From contig JARLHE010000014.1 in assembly GCA_031292385.1 (NCBI GenBank), positions 1 to 64,000 of the forward strand: a stretch of DNA of 64,000 nucleotides. The letters are read 5' to 3'. The DNA comes from Oligoflexia bacterium (lineage in GTDB: Bacteria > Bdellovibrionota > UBA1018). The notes beneath the pieces are model-generated. The model saw only the letters and a program-made list of their open reading frames with translations. It ran no database searches and was not told the DNA's origin. This document shows, piece by piece, positions 1 through 10,502 of this stretch. Position numbers and translations under genes: made by a program. The stretch's first letter is position 1, and each line of letters opens with the position of its first letter.

Positions 1-31
1 GGCCGAACTGAATAAAGCGATCACGAAGTGA
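1..31 (+). CDS. 3' end of an unidentified upstream gene (partial)
   Basis: An open frame enters from the left edge and reads AELNKAITK before a TGA at 29-31. The stop overlaps the murI GTG start as GTGA, the coupling seen repeatedly in this genome, which is why I read it as the tail of a real gene. Nine residues are too few to identify it. Confidence 0.4.
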   Translation, partial: AELNKAITK

Positions 32-816
32 GAATTGGCGTATTCGATTCCGGGGTCGGCGGAATCACGGTACTTACGGCGTTGCGCGAGCGAATTCCGG
101 AAGCGGAGTACGTCTATCTGGGCGATACGGCCAATGTGCCCTATGGCACCAAAAGCCCCGCCCAAGTCATCCGGCTTTCGCTCGAGTGCGCACGCAGGCT
201 TAAGCAATCGAACGTCGATGCTTTGGTCGTTGCTTGCAATACGGCATCGAGTCTCGCGAACGACGCGCTACGCGCGGAGATGGGCGCCATTCCGGTTTTC
301 GGAGTGGTCGAGCCAGGGGTTCAGGCCGTGGTCGAAGTGGCGGAAGCTCGGTCGAGCTCCGTACTTACACCGGTTTTGGTGCTTGCCACTCGCGCCACCA
401 TTCGCAGCGGAGCGTACGGCAGGGCTTTGCGCGAGCGGCTGGATCCCGTGAAATTCCCGGTTTTCGAACAGGCCTGCCCCATTCTCGTGCCGATGATCGA
501 GGAAGGGTGGATCGAGCATCGCCTTTTGCGCGAGGCGGTCGAAGAATACGTCGCGCCCTTTCGGGCGAAATATCCCTCCGGTGTCGCGTTATTGGGGTGC
601 ACCCATTATCCCTGGATTCAACCGGCGATCGAAGCCGCGCTTCCCGGTTGGACGGTGGTGAATTCCGCCCGCGCGCTCGGCCGGTCGCTTGAATCGCGGT
701 TTCCAAACGCGGGAAGAAAAGGCCAGCCTGCCGGGGCGCTCGAATGGATTTTCACGGACCCCGAAGCGCTCCCGGAGTTCGCGCGACAATTCATTAAGGA
801 TGTGACTTATGCCTGA
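28..816 (+). CDS. murI: Glutamate racemase
   Basis: Cytoplasmic, cofactor-independent racemase converting L-glutamate to the D-glutamate used by MurD in peptidoglycan synthesis. The 262 aa product is of normal family length. Visible motifs are the N-terminal FDSGVGG (catalytic Asp region), the first catalytic cysteine in VVACNTASS (about residue 70) and the second in LLGCTHYP (about residue 190), so both acid/base cysteines are intact. GTG is the start because MRIGVFDSG begins directly at the conserved first strand and the codon overlaps the upstream stop. Its 3' end overlaps kynA by 8 bases, so murI, kynA and def are probably one transcript. Confidence 0.96.
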   Translation: MRIGVFDSGVGGITVLTALRERIPEAEYVYLGDTANVPYGTKSPAQVIRLSLECARRLKQSNVDALVVACNTASSLANDALRAEMGAIPVFGVVEPGVQAVVEVAEARSSSVLTPVLVLATRATIRSGAYGRALRERLDPVKFPVFEQACPILVPMIEEGWIEHRLLREAVEEYVAPFRAKYPSGVALLGCTHYPWIQPAIEAALPGWTVVNSARALGRSLESRFPNAGRKGQPAGALEWIFTDPEALPEFARQFIKDVTYA

Positions 817-1681
817 CGAAAAAAAATCGCGCCCATCGGGTTGTCCCATGCATGCGGCGCCTACGCTTTTGGGCGAAGGCGAGCTGAGCTACAACGATTA
901 CCTCAAGGTGCCCGAGCTGCTGAGCTTGCAGCTTCCTCAGTCGAACCCCGCTCACCACGATGAGATGCTTTTTATCATCATTCATCAGGCTTACGAGCTT
1001 TGGTTCAAATTGGTGCTTCATGAGATGGAAAGCGCGATTCGTTTCATGGCCAAGGACAAGATCCTGCTCGCCCATCATTTCATTCATCGAATCAATTCGA
1101 TCATGAAGCTTTTGGTGCAGCAGATCCATATTCTCGAAACGATGACTCCCATCGATTTTCTGGCGTTTCGCGACCGCTTGAAGCCGGCGAGCGGTTTTCA
1201 GTCCGCGCAGTTCCGCGAAGTCGAATTCGTCGCGGGCCTGAAAGACCCAAGCTACATGAAATACTTTCGCGAACGCCCCGAGTACCTCGCGCTGCTGCAG
1301 CGGCGCTTCGAAGGACCGGATCTTCGAAGCACTTATTACGCTCTGCTCAGGCGTCAAGGTTTCGCGATTCCGGAAAACGCGGCCGAGCGGGAGGCGAAAG
1401 GGGACGATACGCTTGCCGGCCCGATGATCCAGGCGCTTTTGCCTCTTTATCGCGAGCCTTCGAAAAACTCGCAGGTCTATATCTTAAGCGAAGCGCTGGT
1501 CGAGTTCGACCAGCAGCTCTCGTTCTGGCGGGAGCACCATGTGCGGGTCGTTGAGCGGGTGATCGGCGCGAAACAAGGGACCGGCGGTTCAAGCGGGGTG
1601 GAATACCTCCGCTCCACAACGATCAAGCGATGCTTTCCGTACCTTTGGCAGGTGCGAACGCATCTGGAAGACGGAGTTTGA
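809..1681 (+). CDS. kynA: Tryptophan 2,3-dioxygenase
   Basis: Heme enzyme opening the indole ring of L-tryptophan to N-formylkynurenine, the first step of the kynurenine route. Family signatures in order: YLKVPELLSLQ near the N-terminus, HDEMLFIIIHQAYELWFK, FREVEFVAG, and the C-terminal block with WREHH (heme-ligand histidine region) and GTGGSSG. Length 290 aa is typical of bacterial enzymes. The ATG lies inside the end of murI, and the stop is followed after one base by def, so translation is probably coupled. No kynB, kynU or other kynurenine gene is in the window, so the fate of the product here is unknown. Confidence 0.95.
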   Translation: MPDEKKSRPSGCPMHAAPTLLGEGELSYNDYLKVPELLSLQLPQSNPAHHDEMLFIIIHQAYELWFKLVLHEMESAIRFMAKDKILLAHHFIHRINSIMKLLVQQIHILETMTPIDFLAFRDRLKPASGFQSAQFREVEFVAGLKDPSYMKYFRERPEYLALLQRRFEGPDLRSTYYALLRRQGFAIPENAAEREAKGDDTLAGPMIQALLPLYREPSKNSQVYILSEALVEFDQQLSFWREHHVRVVERVIGAKQGTGGSSGVEYLRSTTIKRCFPYLWQVRTHLEDGV

Positions 1682-1682
1682 G

Positions 1683-2249
1683 ATGTCGATCCTGAAAGTC
1701 GCCCGAATGGGGCATCCGGTATTGCGGGAAGTCGCGCGCGAGCTGAAACCCTCCGAGATCCGCTCGGATGCAATCCGCCGCTTGGTCGAAGATATGCTCG
1801 AAACCATGCACGAATACTCGGGGGTCGGTCTCGCGGCTCCGCAGGTGCATCAATCGATTCAGTTGGCGGTCATCGAGTTTGAAGACGATAATCCCCGTTA
1901 TCCCGATGCCGGCGCCCAAGGGCTTACGGTTTTTTTCAATCCGCGGATCACGGTGCTGGATACGAAGGAGCAGGGTTTTTGGGAGGGCTGCCTTTCGGTG
2001 CCCGAGATGCGCGGCCTGGTTCACCGCCCGCGCAAGGTCAAAGTGGATTACCTGGACGTCGATGCCCGCCCCCAGACGCTGATCGCTGAAGATTTTCTCG
2101 CCACCGTCGTGCAGCACGAGCTCGATCACCTGCAAGGGGTGTTGTACGTCGATCGGATCAAGGATTTGAGGAAGTTCGCTTTTCTCGAGGAATACAAACG
2201 CTACTGGATTCCCGAAGAAGAGGACGAGGTCGGCGAGCTGGATGATTGA
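1683..2249 (+). CDS. def: Peptide deformylase
   Basis: Metallo-hydrolase removing the formyl group from the initiator methionine of nascent proteins. All three diagnostic motifs are present: GVGLAAPQ (motif 1, about residues 42-49), EGCLS (motif 2, metal-ligand Cys) and QHELDH (motif 3, HExxH with two metal-ligand His and the catalytic Glu). Length 188 aa is normal, with a short acidic C-terminal tail. It is the third gene of the murI-kynA-def run. It lies in the place where fmt often follows def, but fmt is not here. The next gene is convergent with an 8 bp gap. Confidence 0.97.
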   Translation: MSILKVARMGHPVLREVARELKPSEIRSDAIRRLVEDMLETMHEYSGVGLAAPQVHQSIQLAVIEFEDDNPRYPDAGAQGLTVFFNPRITVLDTKEQGFWEGCLSVPEMRGLVHRPRKVKVDYLDVDARPQTLIAEDFLATVVQHELDHLQGVLYVDRIKDLRKFAFLEEYKRYWIPEEEDEVGELDD

Positions 2250-2257
2250 GCGAGTCC

Positions 2258-2767
2258 TTACCTTTTAAGCTCGTCGGCGAGCCTTACGCGCGATTCGCGG
2301 CGCTTTTGGGCCGCTTCGTAGCGCCGGATTTCATCCGGCGTCTCCGGCATGATCGGCGGGGCGGGCGTGGGCCTGCCGTTGTCGTCGAGGGCGACGAATG
2401 TCGTATAGGCCGTGGCGGTGTGCACCCGTTCACCGGTGAACGGGTTTTCCGATTCGATGCGTACGCCGATGTCCATCGAAGTTCTTGAAACGTAATTGAC
2501 CATCGCTTGAATGTGAACGTAGTGGCCGAGTTTCACCGGCGCTTTGAAGTGAAGAGCGTCCAATGAGGCCGTCACGACCACGCGGCGCGAGTGCTTGCCT
2601 GCCGCCATCGCGGCCGCGATATCGATCCACGCCATGATCCGGCCGCCGAAAATCGTTCCAAGTGCGTTCGTATCCGAAGGCAAAACCATCTCGGTCATCG
2701 TGACCGCGGAGTCGCAGGGGCGTTTCGGCGAAAGCAGGCTTGAATCAGTTGGCTTGTTTGTCGGCAT
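2258..2767 (-). CDS. Acyl-CoA thioesterase, YciA/BFIT-type hotdog fold
   Basis: Predicted cytoplasmic thioesterase hydrolysing acyl-CoA to free fatty acid and CoA. The 169 aa protein has one hotdog domain; NALGTIFGGRIMAWID is the signature of the YciA/cytosolic acyl-CoA hydrolase family (the catalytic Asp/Asn region lies in this helix), followed by HFKAPVKLGHYVHI and the TATAYTTFVALD strand. The C-terminus is a charged helix. It is convergent with def and divergent from the EamA transporter. A promoter with a -10 box six bases before the ATG suggests a leaderless mRNA. Chain-length preference cannot be read from sequence. Confidence 0.88.
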   Translation of the reverse strand: MPTNKPTDSSLLSPKRPCDSAVTMTEMVLPSDTNALGTIFGGRIMAWIDIAAAMAAGKHSRRVVVTASLDALHFKAPVKLGHYVHIQAMVNYVSRTSMDIGVRIESENPFTGERVHTATAYTTFVALDDNGRPTPAPPIMPETPDEIRRYEAAQKRRESRVRLADELKR

Positions 2768-2773
2768 GGCTTC

Positions 2774-2802
2774 ATATTATGCCTGAATAGAAACGGATTG
2801 AA
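2774..2802 (-). promoter_or_regulatory. Candidate promoter of the thioesterase gene, possibly leaderless
   Basis: Reading the minus strand: TTCAAT, 17 bases, TAATAT, 6 bases, ATG. The -35 is weak (3/6) and the -10 is fair. The predicted transcription start falls on the A of the start codon. The same -10/N6/ATG layout occurs before the HNH gene and arsR. Confidence 0.4.
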
Positions 2803-3735
2803 ATGAAACTTAAAACGCTGCTGATCCTCATTCTTTGCAATCTCATCTGGTCGGCGAACCCCGCGATGGCCAAGCTGATTTTGAATGACGGGGCGTCCCC
2901 GATGCTTACTGCGTGGCTGCGTTATTCGTCCGCGTTGCTGGCGTTTGTCATGATCTCCGGCGGGCGAAGTGCCTTCATGCGCCCCAAGCGCGGGTCGGAT
3001 TGGCTTTGGGTTTTCGTCATCGGCTTTATGGTCTTTTTTTTCGCGCCGGCGTTGCAGATGACCGGGCTGCACGCTTCGCACGCCACTGAGAACGCCTTGA
3101 TCGTCGCGATGGAGCCGCTCATTACCGTCTTCTTGGCGTGGCTCATTGTGGGTGAAGCGCTTTCCTGGGTTCATCTTTTGGCTTTCGCCGCGGCTCTTTT
3201 GGGGTTTTCCCTGCTTGCGGGCCTGAATGCGATGGATTTCTCCCTGGGGGGCAAAGAAGGGGCGCATCTCCTCGGTAATTTGCTGATGCTGGGGTCGCTC
3301 TTGGGGGAGGCTTGCTATTCGATCGCGGGGCGGAAGCTTCTTCTGCGCTATTCTCCGAGCGGGATCTTCGCGACGGCCTTGGGTATCGGTGTATTTTTTT
3401 TGACGCTGACGACGATAATCAGCGGAGTTCGGCATGGCGTAGGGCCCGTATTCGCGCCGCTTTTGAGTTTCGGTCCCAAGGCCTGGATCGGCGTATTGTT
3501 CGTCGGGCCTTTAGGGACGGCCCTGACTTACCCCTATTGGATGAGCGCGTTGCAAGAGGCGAGTATCGCGAGCGTCGCGTTGACCCTTTTTGTGCAGCCC
3601 GTATTCGGGTCGGTCTGGGGCACCTTATTTCTGGATGAACGGCTTTCGGCAGCCCAGTGGACGGGCGCGGCGTTCATTTTGACCGCGGTCGTCCTCTCCA
3701 TGGTGGCTCCAGCGCGGCTTCTAAACAAAAAGTGA
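2803..3735 (+). CDS. EamA/DMT-superfamily transporter
   Basis: Inner-membrane protein of 310 aa with about ten hydrophobic segments arranged as two EamA repeats (roughly residues 5-140 and 155-300). The first repeat opens with LCNLIWSANPAMAKL and ends at VIVAMEPLITVFLAWLIVGE; the second ends at VQPVFGSVWGTLFLDERLSA. These internally duplicated EPL..FLAW..E / QPVF..W..LFLDE motifs are the family hallmark. Members export small metabolites or amino acids; the substrate cannot be inferred. It is divergent from the thioesterase with only 35 bp between them. Confidence 0.9.
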   Translation: MKLKTLLILILCNLIWSANPAMAKLILNDGASPMLTAWLRYSSALLAFVMISGGRSAFMRPKRGSDWLWVFVIGFMVFFFAPALQMTGLHASHATENALIVAMEPLITVFLAWLIVGEALSWVHLLAFAAALLGFSLLAGLNAMDFSLGGKEGAHLLGNLLMLGSLLGEACYSIAGRKLLLRYSPSGIFATALGIGVFFLTLTTIISGVRHGVGPVFAPLLSFGPKAWIGVLFVGPLGTALTYPYWMSALQEASIASVALTLFVQPVFGSVWGTLFLDERLSAAQWTGAAFILTAVVLSMVAPARLLNKK

Positions 3736-3790
3736 AAATAGGCTTGCTCGCGGCAAAAATCCGTTTCTATACTTGGAGCGTGGAGGGGAT

Positions 3791-4120
3791 ATGGACGTCT
3801 CCAAAAAGAATCCTGTTGTATCCGCTGTGCCCGCTTTTGAAGAGGTTGCCAAAGAAGCGTTGCCTCAAGAAGTAACTTTGCAAGGTAGCCAACTCATTGA
3901 CACGCTTGTCACCTTGACGGGCCTGCCGGAAGCCGTAGCTCATGACGAGCTTGATCAAATACTGGCGCAGGTGGGTAATCAGGCCGGCTCCCGAAATGAC
4001 CTGACCTTGAATGAGCTTCGTCAAGCCCTGCTCCTCTATTTAGAAACATTCCAACCCGCTGATGTGATAGATGAAGTGTTGGACGAAGAGCCGCTCAATG
4101 CAGCGGGCGACACTCTGTAG
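3791..4120 (+). CDS. Small acidic protein of unknown function upstream of clpP
   Basis: A 109 aa, acidic, Leu/Glu/Asp-rich and mostly helical soluble protein with no signal peptide; I recognise no family. The ORF track starts at a TTG (3773), but the ATG at 3791 is preferred because GGAGG lies 4 bases upstream. The centre (residues about 35-80) has alternating Leu/Ile typical of packed helices, and the C-terminus is rich in Glu/Asp. It occupies the place where trigger factor (tig) often precedes clpP, but it does not resemble it. A 157 bp gap with its own promoter separates it from clpP. Confidence 0.7.
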   Translation: MDVSKKNPVVSAVPAFEEVAKEALPQEVTLQGSQLIDTLVTLTGLPEAVAHDELDQILAQVGNQAGSRNDLTLNELRQALLLYLETFQPADVIDEVLDEEPLNAAGDTL

Positions 4121-4190
4121 CCGTTGGCTTCAGGCGTGTAATTTGAAATTTACTCATCTCATATTGCAAAATTTTCCCTCATAGCTCGGC

Positions 4191-4217
4191 GCGACATTTT
4201 TCGCCGGGATGTATACT
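4191..4217 (+). promoter_or_regulatory. Candidate clpP promoter
   Basis: TATACT at 4212-4217 is a good -10 (5/6). The best -35 is GCGACA at 4191-4196 with a short 15 bp spacer, so the -35 assignment is weak. The leader before clpP carries a direct repeat of ATACGGAGA (4251-4270), the second copy providing the ribosome binding site. Confidence 0.4.
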
Positions 4218-4277
4218 GCATTCAGTAGTTAGTTTTCGCGGGTTTAGCCGATACGGAGACCATACGGAGAAAAGAAT

Positions 4278-4976
<699 letters not shown>

Positions 4977-5000
4977 AGGTTAAAGGAGCTGAGGAATTCA

Positions 5001-6332
<1,332 letters not shown>

Positions 6333-6357
6333 GCGCTTTTCCGCAGCGGATCTGAAA

Positions 6358-7155
6358 TCATTGAGCGCCAGTGGCGGTGGTTGGAATTCCAGCCGCGGCC
6401 ACTGGCGTTTTTTGTTGAGCCGAAGAAGCCGAAGCCGTCGATTGGCTCGCTCCGAAGCCAGAGTCGAAAGCGGGGTTCGCGTAGCTTCCCGTTCCGGTCG
6501 CCGTCGTGTAGCAGCCTTGGGCACGGGACGAGGTTACAGCCATTTTTTGCGCGGCTTCCTGGAGCATTTTCAACGAGTTCACCGACGCATTGGTCCTGGC
6601 CTGGACGACTTGAGCCAGTTCGTCCGCCGAGGGCAGTTGCCCGGCCGAATTGCTGAGCGATTTTGCCCGTGCGAGCCGCTGCTGGTCTTGTTTCAGTGCC
6701 GCACCGTCTAATTTCCCGGTTTGAAACAGATGCTGGTCGTACTCAAAGCGGTCGGAGGCCTGCGACAGCGTTGCCTGAGCCCGGGCGCGTTCTTTTTGGG
6801 CCTTCGCCTGAAACTCCGCCTGCACGGACGATGAAGGATCACCAAGGAAGCGCGTATTCTGGGTGATGTCGCTCTGAAGCTCGCCCATGATCGTGTTCGA
6901 CCTCGCGAACGTGGAGTAGGCGATCGTGGCTCTTCCGGCATCGATCTGCTGGTTGGCGCAAGCCAGCTCAAGCATCTGCTGGACGGTCGGGAGGCTGGAT
7001 TGATAATCCTTCAATGAATCGGGCAAGGAATTCAGAGCCATCTCGGCTGGTGCGGCTCGAAGCGATGCCGAAAGCGAAAGCAGGCACGACGCGACGAATG
7101 CCATCAGGCCGCCGAATGAAAGAAAAATCTTTCGATAAGCTGAATCAGTTTTCAT
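6358..7155 (-). CDS. Secreted coiled-coil protein of unknown function
   Basis: A 265 aa protein with an N-terminal signal peptide (basic start, hydrophobic stretch LMAFVASCLLSLSASLRA, likely cleavage near AAPA). The centre (about residues 95-200) is rich in Gln/Ala/Lys/Arg with heptad character and probably forms coiled coil. The C-terminal ~60 residues are Ala/Ser/Thr/Gln-rich and low complexity. There are only two cysteines in the mature part. I do not recognise a family. It is inserted on the opposite strand between clpX and lon; its 3' end also encodes the clpX terminator and its 5' region faces the lon promoter, so a periplasmic role linked to stress is possible but unproven. Confidence 0.75.
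   Translation of the reverse strand: MKTDSAYRKIFLSFGGLMAFVASCLLSLSASLRAAPAEMALNSLPDSLKDYQSSLPTVQQMLELACANQQIDAGRATIAYSTFARSNTIMGELQSDITQNTRFLGDPSSSVQAEFQAKAQKERARAQATLSQASDRFEYDQHLFQTGKLDGAALKQDQQRLARAKSLSNSAGQLPSADELAQVVQARTNASVNSLKMLQEAAQKMAVTSSRAQGCYTTATGTGSYANPAFDSGFGASQSTASASSAQQKTPVAAAGIPTTATGAQ
6366..6413 (+). terminator. Rho-independent terminator of clpPX, inside the opposite gene
   Basis: A near-perfect palindrome: CGCCAGTGGC (6366-6375) pairs with GCCACTGGCG (6398-6407), and the inner GGTTGGAA/TTCCAGCC continues the stem with wobble pairs. It is followed by TTTTTT at 6408-6413 on the plus strand. It lies within the last codons of the convergent minus-strand gene. Confidence 0.85.
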
Positions 7156-7300
7156 TTGATTCAGTAATGCAGCAAAAAAAGGGCCACCCGGCCGATGGTC
7201 CCAATCCCTTGGAATCCTTGGTGAGTCAAAGGGCGGCGCGCGCCTCTTGTCTGTTTAAATTCTATCCGCTGCCTAAGGATAAAGAGAGTCAATTCTGACA

Positions 7301-7326
7301 CTCTTGACACTCGCGCGTGTCAAGAG
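7301..7326. promoter_or_regulatory. Perfect inverted repeat in the lon promoter region (candidate operator)
   Basis: CTCTTGACAC (7301-7310), six bases, GTGTCAAGAG (7317-7326): ten perfect base pairs, placed 82 bp before lon and 146 bp before the divergent secreted-protein gene. The CTTGA...TCAAG arms recall the HspR-associated repeat (CTTGAGT-N7-ACTCAAG) but are not identical. The left arm contains a TTGACA that could be a -35. Downstream, TTTACA (7356-7361) followed by CTGTAG (7379-7384) at 17 bp is a weak candidate promoter. Confidence 0.55.
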
Positions 7327-7407
7327 AATGCCCTCCGTCCGGTTTTATGTATTTGTTTACACTCGGTCCAGGGGTGTGCTGTAGTTAAAGAGTGGAGGGA
7401 CCCGTCA

Positions 7408-9933
7408 ATGAGCAAGGAAAGCAAAAAGTCGAGTAGTCCAAAGAAGATGAAAGTGCCTCTTCTCCCTTTGAGGGATGTCATCATATTCCCGCATATGGTG
7501 GTTCCTCTTTTCGTAGGGCGCGAGAAATCGATCAACGCGCTCGAAGAGTGCGTGGCCAAGAAATCAGACCTGTTTTTGGTCGCTCAGCGCTCGGCAACGA
7601 CGGTCAGTCCAGGAGAAAAAGATATATTCCCGGTCGGTACGATCGGCACGATCCTGCAGATCCTGCGCCTGCCGGACAATACGGTGAAGGTCCTCATCGA
7701 AGGCAAGCGCCGCGCCCGGATCCTCGAGTACACAGAGAACGACCGGATGATCGAAGCCGAGATCGAGGAAATCGCCGATGCGGTCGAAAGCACGGTCGAA
7801 GTCGAGGCGTTGATCCGTTCGCTTAAAGCCACCTTCGAAAACTACGTGAAGCTCAACAAGCGGATTCCGCCTGAGATGTTGATGAGCGTCAGCACGATCG
7901 AGGACCCTTCCCGTCTGGCGGACCTCGTTGTCGCCCATCTCAATCTCAAGCTCGAAGACAAACAGGAGATCCTCGAGATCGCCGAGCCTTCGAAGCGCCT
8001 CGAGAAGTTGCTGCAGCTCATGCAGGGCGAGATCGAGATCCTTCAGGTCGAGCGGCGCATCCGCTCGCGCGTGAAAAAGCAGATGGAGCGCTCGCAGAAG
8101 GAGTACTACCTGAACGAGCAGATGCAGGCGATCCAGAAGGAGCTCGGCGAAAAGGACGAGTTCAAAGCCGAATTGCAAGCCATCGAGAAGCAGATTCGCA
8201 CCAAGCCGATGAGCAAGGAAGCGAAGGAAAAGGCGACCCGCGAGCTGAAGAAGCTCAAGATGATGTCCCCGATGTCCGCGGAAGCGACGGTGGTCCGCAA
8301 TTACATCGATTGGATCATCACTTTGCCTTGGAACGAGTACACGACCGATCGAAACGACCTCAAGGTCGCCGAGCAGGTCATGGAAGAGGATCACTACGGG
8401 CTCGAGGAAGTCAAAGAGCGCCTCTTGGAGTACCTGGCGGTCCGCGTTCTGACGGATAATTCCAAAGGCCAGATCCTCTGCTTCGTTGGGCCTCCGGGCG
8501 TCGGCAAGACCTCACTCGCTAAATCGATCGCGAAGTCCTTGAACAAGAAGTTCGTGCGCTGCTCGCTGGGCGGCGTGCGGGATGAGGCTGAGATCCGCGG
8601 CCATCGCCGCACTTACGTCGGCGCGCTCCCGGGCAAGATCATCCAGTCGCTCAAGAAAGCCGGGTCGTCGAACCCCGTTTTCCTGCTCGACGAAGTGGAT
8701 AAGATGAGCATGGACTTCCGCGGCGATCCTTCGTCCGCCCTGCTTGAGGTGCTGGATCCGGAGCAGAATGTCGCGTTCGGCGACCATTATCTGGAAATCG
8801 ACTACGACATTTCCAAGGTGATGTTCGTCTTGACCGCGAACAGCCTGCACACGATCCCGAAGCCTCTTCTCGACCGTATGGAGGTCATCACGATCTCCGG
8901 CTACACCGAGGTCGAGAAATTCAACATCGTGCGCAAATACCTGATCACCAAGCAGATGGAAGCGCACGGCTTGAAGACGGGCGATATCGAGTTCACCGAC
9001 GAAGGCATTTACGCTTTGATCCGCAATTATACCCGCGAAGCCGGCGTTCGTAACCTCGAGCGCGTGGTCGCCACGGTCTGCAGAAAAGCGGCGAAGATCA
9101 TCGTCGAGCGCCGCAACCAACAGCAGGAGCTGATCTCGGCCGAAACGAAGCCGACCAAAGCGGCTTCGAAAGCGGCGCTGCAAACCGCGAAAGTTCCGGG
9201 CGTCATCACGATCGGCGAGGCCGATCTCGAGGAGCTGCTCGGTCCCGCGAAATACACCGTCAGCAAGGCCGAGGAGAAAAATGAAATCGGCCTGACCAAC
9301 GGTCTTGCCTACACCGATGCCGGCGGCGACATGCTTCAAATCGAAGTGACCGTCGTGCCCGGAAAAGGCGCGGTGAAGATCACCGGCAAGCTCGGCGAGG
9401 TCATGCAGGAGTCGGCGGCCACGGCGATGAGCTATGTTCGTTCCCGGGCGCATCTCCTGGGTCTGGACAAGGACTTCTACCAGAACGTCGATATTCATCT
9501 TCACGTTCCGGAAGGGGCCGTTCCGAAGGACGGGCCGTCAGCCGGCATTACCATGGCAACCGCGATCACCAGCGCGTTGACCAAGATCCCGGTAAAGAGC
9601 GATGTCGCCATGACGGGCGAAATCACGTTGCGCGGACGAGTCTTGCCGATCGGGGGCCTGAAGGAGAAACTCCTGGCCGCTCGCATCGGGAACATCAAGA
9701 CGGTCTTGATCCCGAAAGGGAACGTTCCCGACCTCAAGAAGATCCCGAAAGAGATCACTCAGGACATGAAAATCGTTCCGGTCGAGCACGCGGACCAGGT
9801 TCTGCGTCTCGCTCTGGAGCTCGAGGATCCGTCCGAGTTCCTTATGCGCAAGGGCGTCGGCGACATTCCGGTCGTTGAGCTCCAGCGCGAGGAGATCGTG
9901 AGCAAAAACGCCCCGGGAGCCGTAAAGCACTGA
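7408..9933 (+). CDS. lon: ATP-dependent protease Lon (first copy)
   Basis: Cytoplasmic homohexameric AAA+ serine protease degrading misfolded and regulatory proteins. The 841 aa chain has the N-terminal LON substrate domain (about residues 10-210), a coiled linker, the AAA+ module with Walker A GPPGVGKT (about 361) and FLLDEVDK, and the C-terminal peptidase domain with catalytic Ser in PKDGPSAGI (about 711) and Lys in GGLKEK (about 753). An insert rich in Lys/Ala/Gln (about residues 570-600) lies between the AAA+ and protease domains. ATG with GGAGGG eight bases upstream. It follows clpPX, the classical order, but has its own regulatory region. Confidence 0.97.
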   Translation: MSKESKKSSSPKKMKVPLLPLRDVIIFPHMVVPLFVGREKSINALEECVAKKSDLFLVAQRSATTVSPGEKDIFPVGTIGTILQILRLPDNTVKVLIEGKRRARILEYTENDRMIEAEIEEIADAVESTVEVEALIRSLKATFENYVKLNKRIPPEMLMSVSTIEDPSRLADLVVAHLNLKLEDKQEILEIAEPSKRLEKLLQLMQGEIEILQVERRIRSRVKKQMERSQKEYYLNEQMQAIQKELGEKDEFKAELQAIEKQIRTKPMSKEAKEKATRELKKLKMMSPMSAEATVVRNYIDWIITLPWNEYTTDRNDLKVAEQVMEEDHYGLEEVKERLLEYLAVRVLTDNSKGQILCFVGPPGVGKTSLAKSIAKSLNKKFVRCSLGGVRDEAEIRGHRRTYVGALPGKIIQSLKKAGSSNPVFLLDEVDKMSMDFRGDPSSALLEVLDPEQNVAFGDHYLEIDYDISKVMFVLTANSLHTIPKPLLDRMEVITISGYTEVEKFNIVRKYLITKQMEAHGLKTGDIEFTDEGIYALIRNYTREAGVRNLERVVATVCRKAAKIIVERRNQQQELISAETKPTKAASKAALQTAKVPGVITIGEADLEELLGPAKYTVSKAEEKNEIGLTNGLAYTDAGGDMLQIEVTVVPGKGAVKITGKLGEVMQESAATAMSYVRSRAHLLGLDKDFYQNVDIHLHVPEGAVPKDGPSAGITMATAITSALTKIPVKSDVAMTGEITLRGRVLPIGGLKEKLLAARIGNIKTVLIPKGNVPDLKKIPKEITQDMKIVPVEHADQVLRLALELEDPSEFLMRKGVGDIPVVELQREEIVSKNAPGAVKH

Positions 9934-9967
9934 GAGCGATATTCGTCATTTTCCGGTGAAGACGAGG

Positions 9968-10003
9968 GCGGGGTCGGCGATTGCCGATCCCGCTCCGGAT
10001 TTT
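9968..10003 (+). terminator. Hairpin downstream of lon
   Basis: GCGGGGTCGGC (9968-9978) and GCCGATCCCGC (9983-9993) form an 11 bp stem with one G-U pair and a GATT loop. A short T stretch (10000-10003) follows seven bases later, so termination may be partial. The hemerythrin ribosome binding site begins immediately after it. Confidence 0.6.
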
Positions 10004-10013
10004 GGGAGCATGA

Positions 10014-10481
10014 GTGGGAAATTTAGCTCAAGAGCAGAAGTGGTCACCCGCCATTTCCGTGAACAACGAGGTCCTGGATCGCGAGCATCAGGGGATCTTC
10101 GAAAAAATGAACCGAGTCGCCCAGTTGAACGCTCGGCTTCCTAAAAAAATGACCCTGCTCGCGGCTTTCGATGACTTGATCATGTTCACGGCCCATCATT
10201 TCAAGGATGAAGAAGCTCATATGGAAGAGATCGGCTTTCCGAAGGTCGAGTCTCACCGGGCGAGCCATCGGCGTCTCACGGAAGCGCTCGAGCGCCATCG
10301 GCAAGAGTTCGTTTCGAGCGTATACGGCCGCTTTCCCAGTTCAGTTTTCGACTTTTTCAAAACCTGGGTGACCAGCCACATCATGATCGTCGACAAGGAG
10401 TACGCGGAATTCGAAAGGGCAAAGCGCAATGAGCGCTCGGCCGCGCTCTCGGAAAAGGCCGAAAAACCCGAGCCGAAGTGA
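10014..10481 (+). CDS. Bacteriohemerythrin
   Basis: Small (155 aa) four-helix di-iron protein that binds O2; proposed roles in the family are oxygen delivery, sensing or scavenging. Ligand pattern seen in order: DREHQ (His), HHFKDEEAHM (HxxxE), HRASHRRL (His) and TSHIMIVDKEY (HxxxxD). The start is GTG at 10014: a TGA lies directly before it in the same frame, and GGGAG is five bases upstream. An out-of-frame ATG overlaps as ATGAGTG. The C-terminus is Glu/Lys-rich. It sits 80 bp after lon behind a hairpin. Confidence 0.92.
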   Translation: MGNLAQEQKWSPAISVNNEVLDREHQGIFEKMNRVAQLNARLPKKMTLLAAFDDLIMFTAHHFKDEEAHMEEIGFPKVESHRASHRRLTEALERHRQEFVSSVYGRFPSSVFDFFKTWVTSHIMIVDKEYAEFERAKRNERSAALSEKAEKPEPK

Positions 10482-10502
10482 GTTTTTTTGTTCGGTATCT
10501 GT

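Noticed and set aside
10482-10502. TTTTTTT tract after hemerythrin as a terminator
   Set aside because: The T run is clear, but I could not find a convincing stem directly before it.
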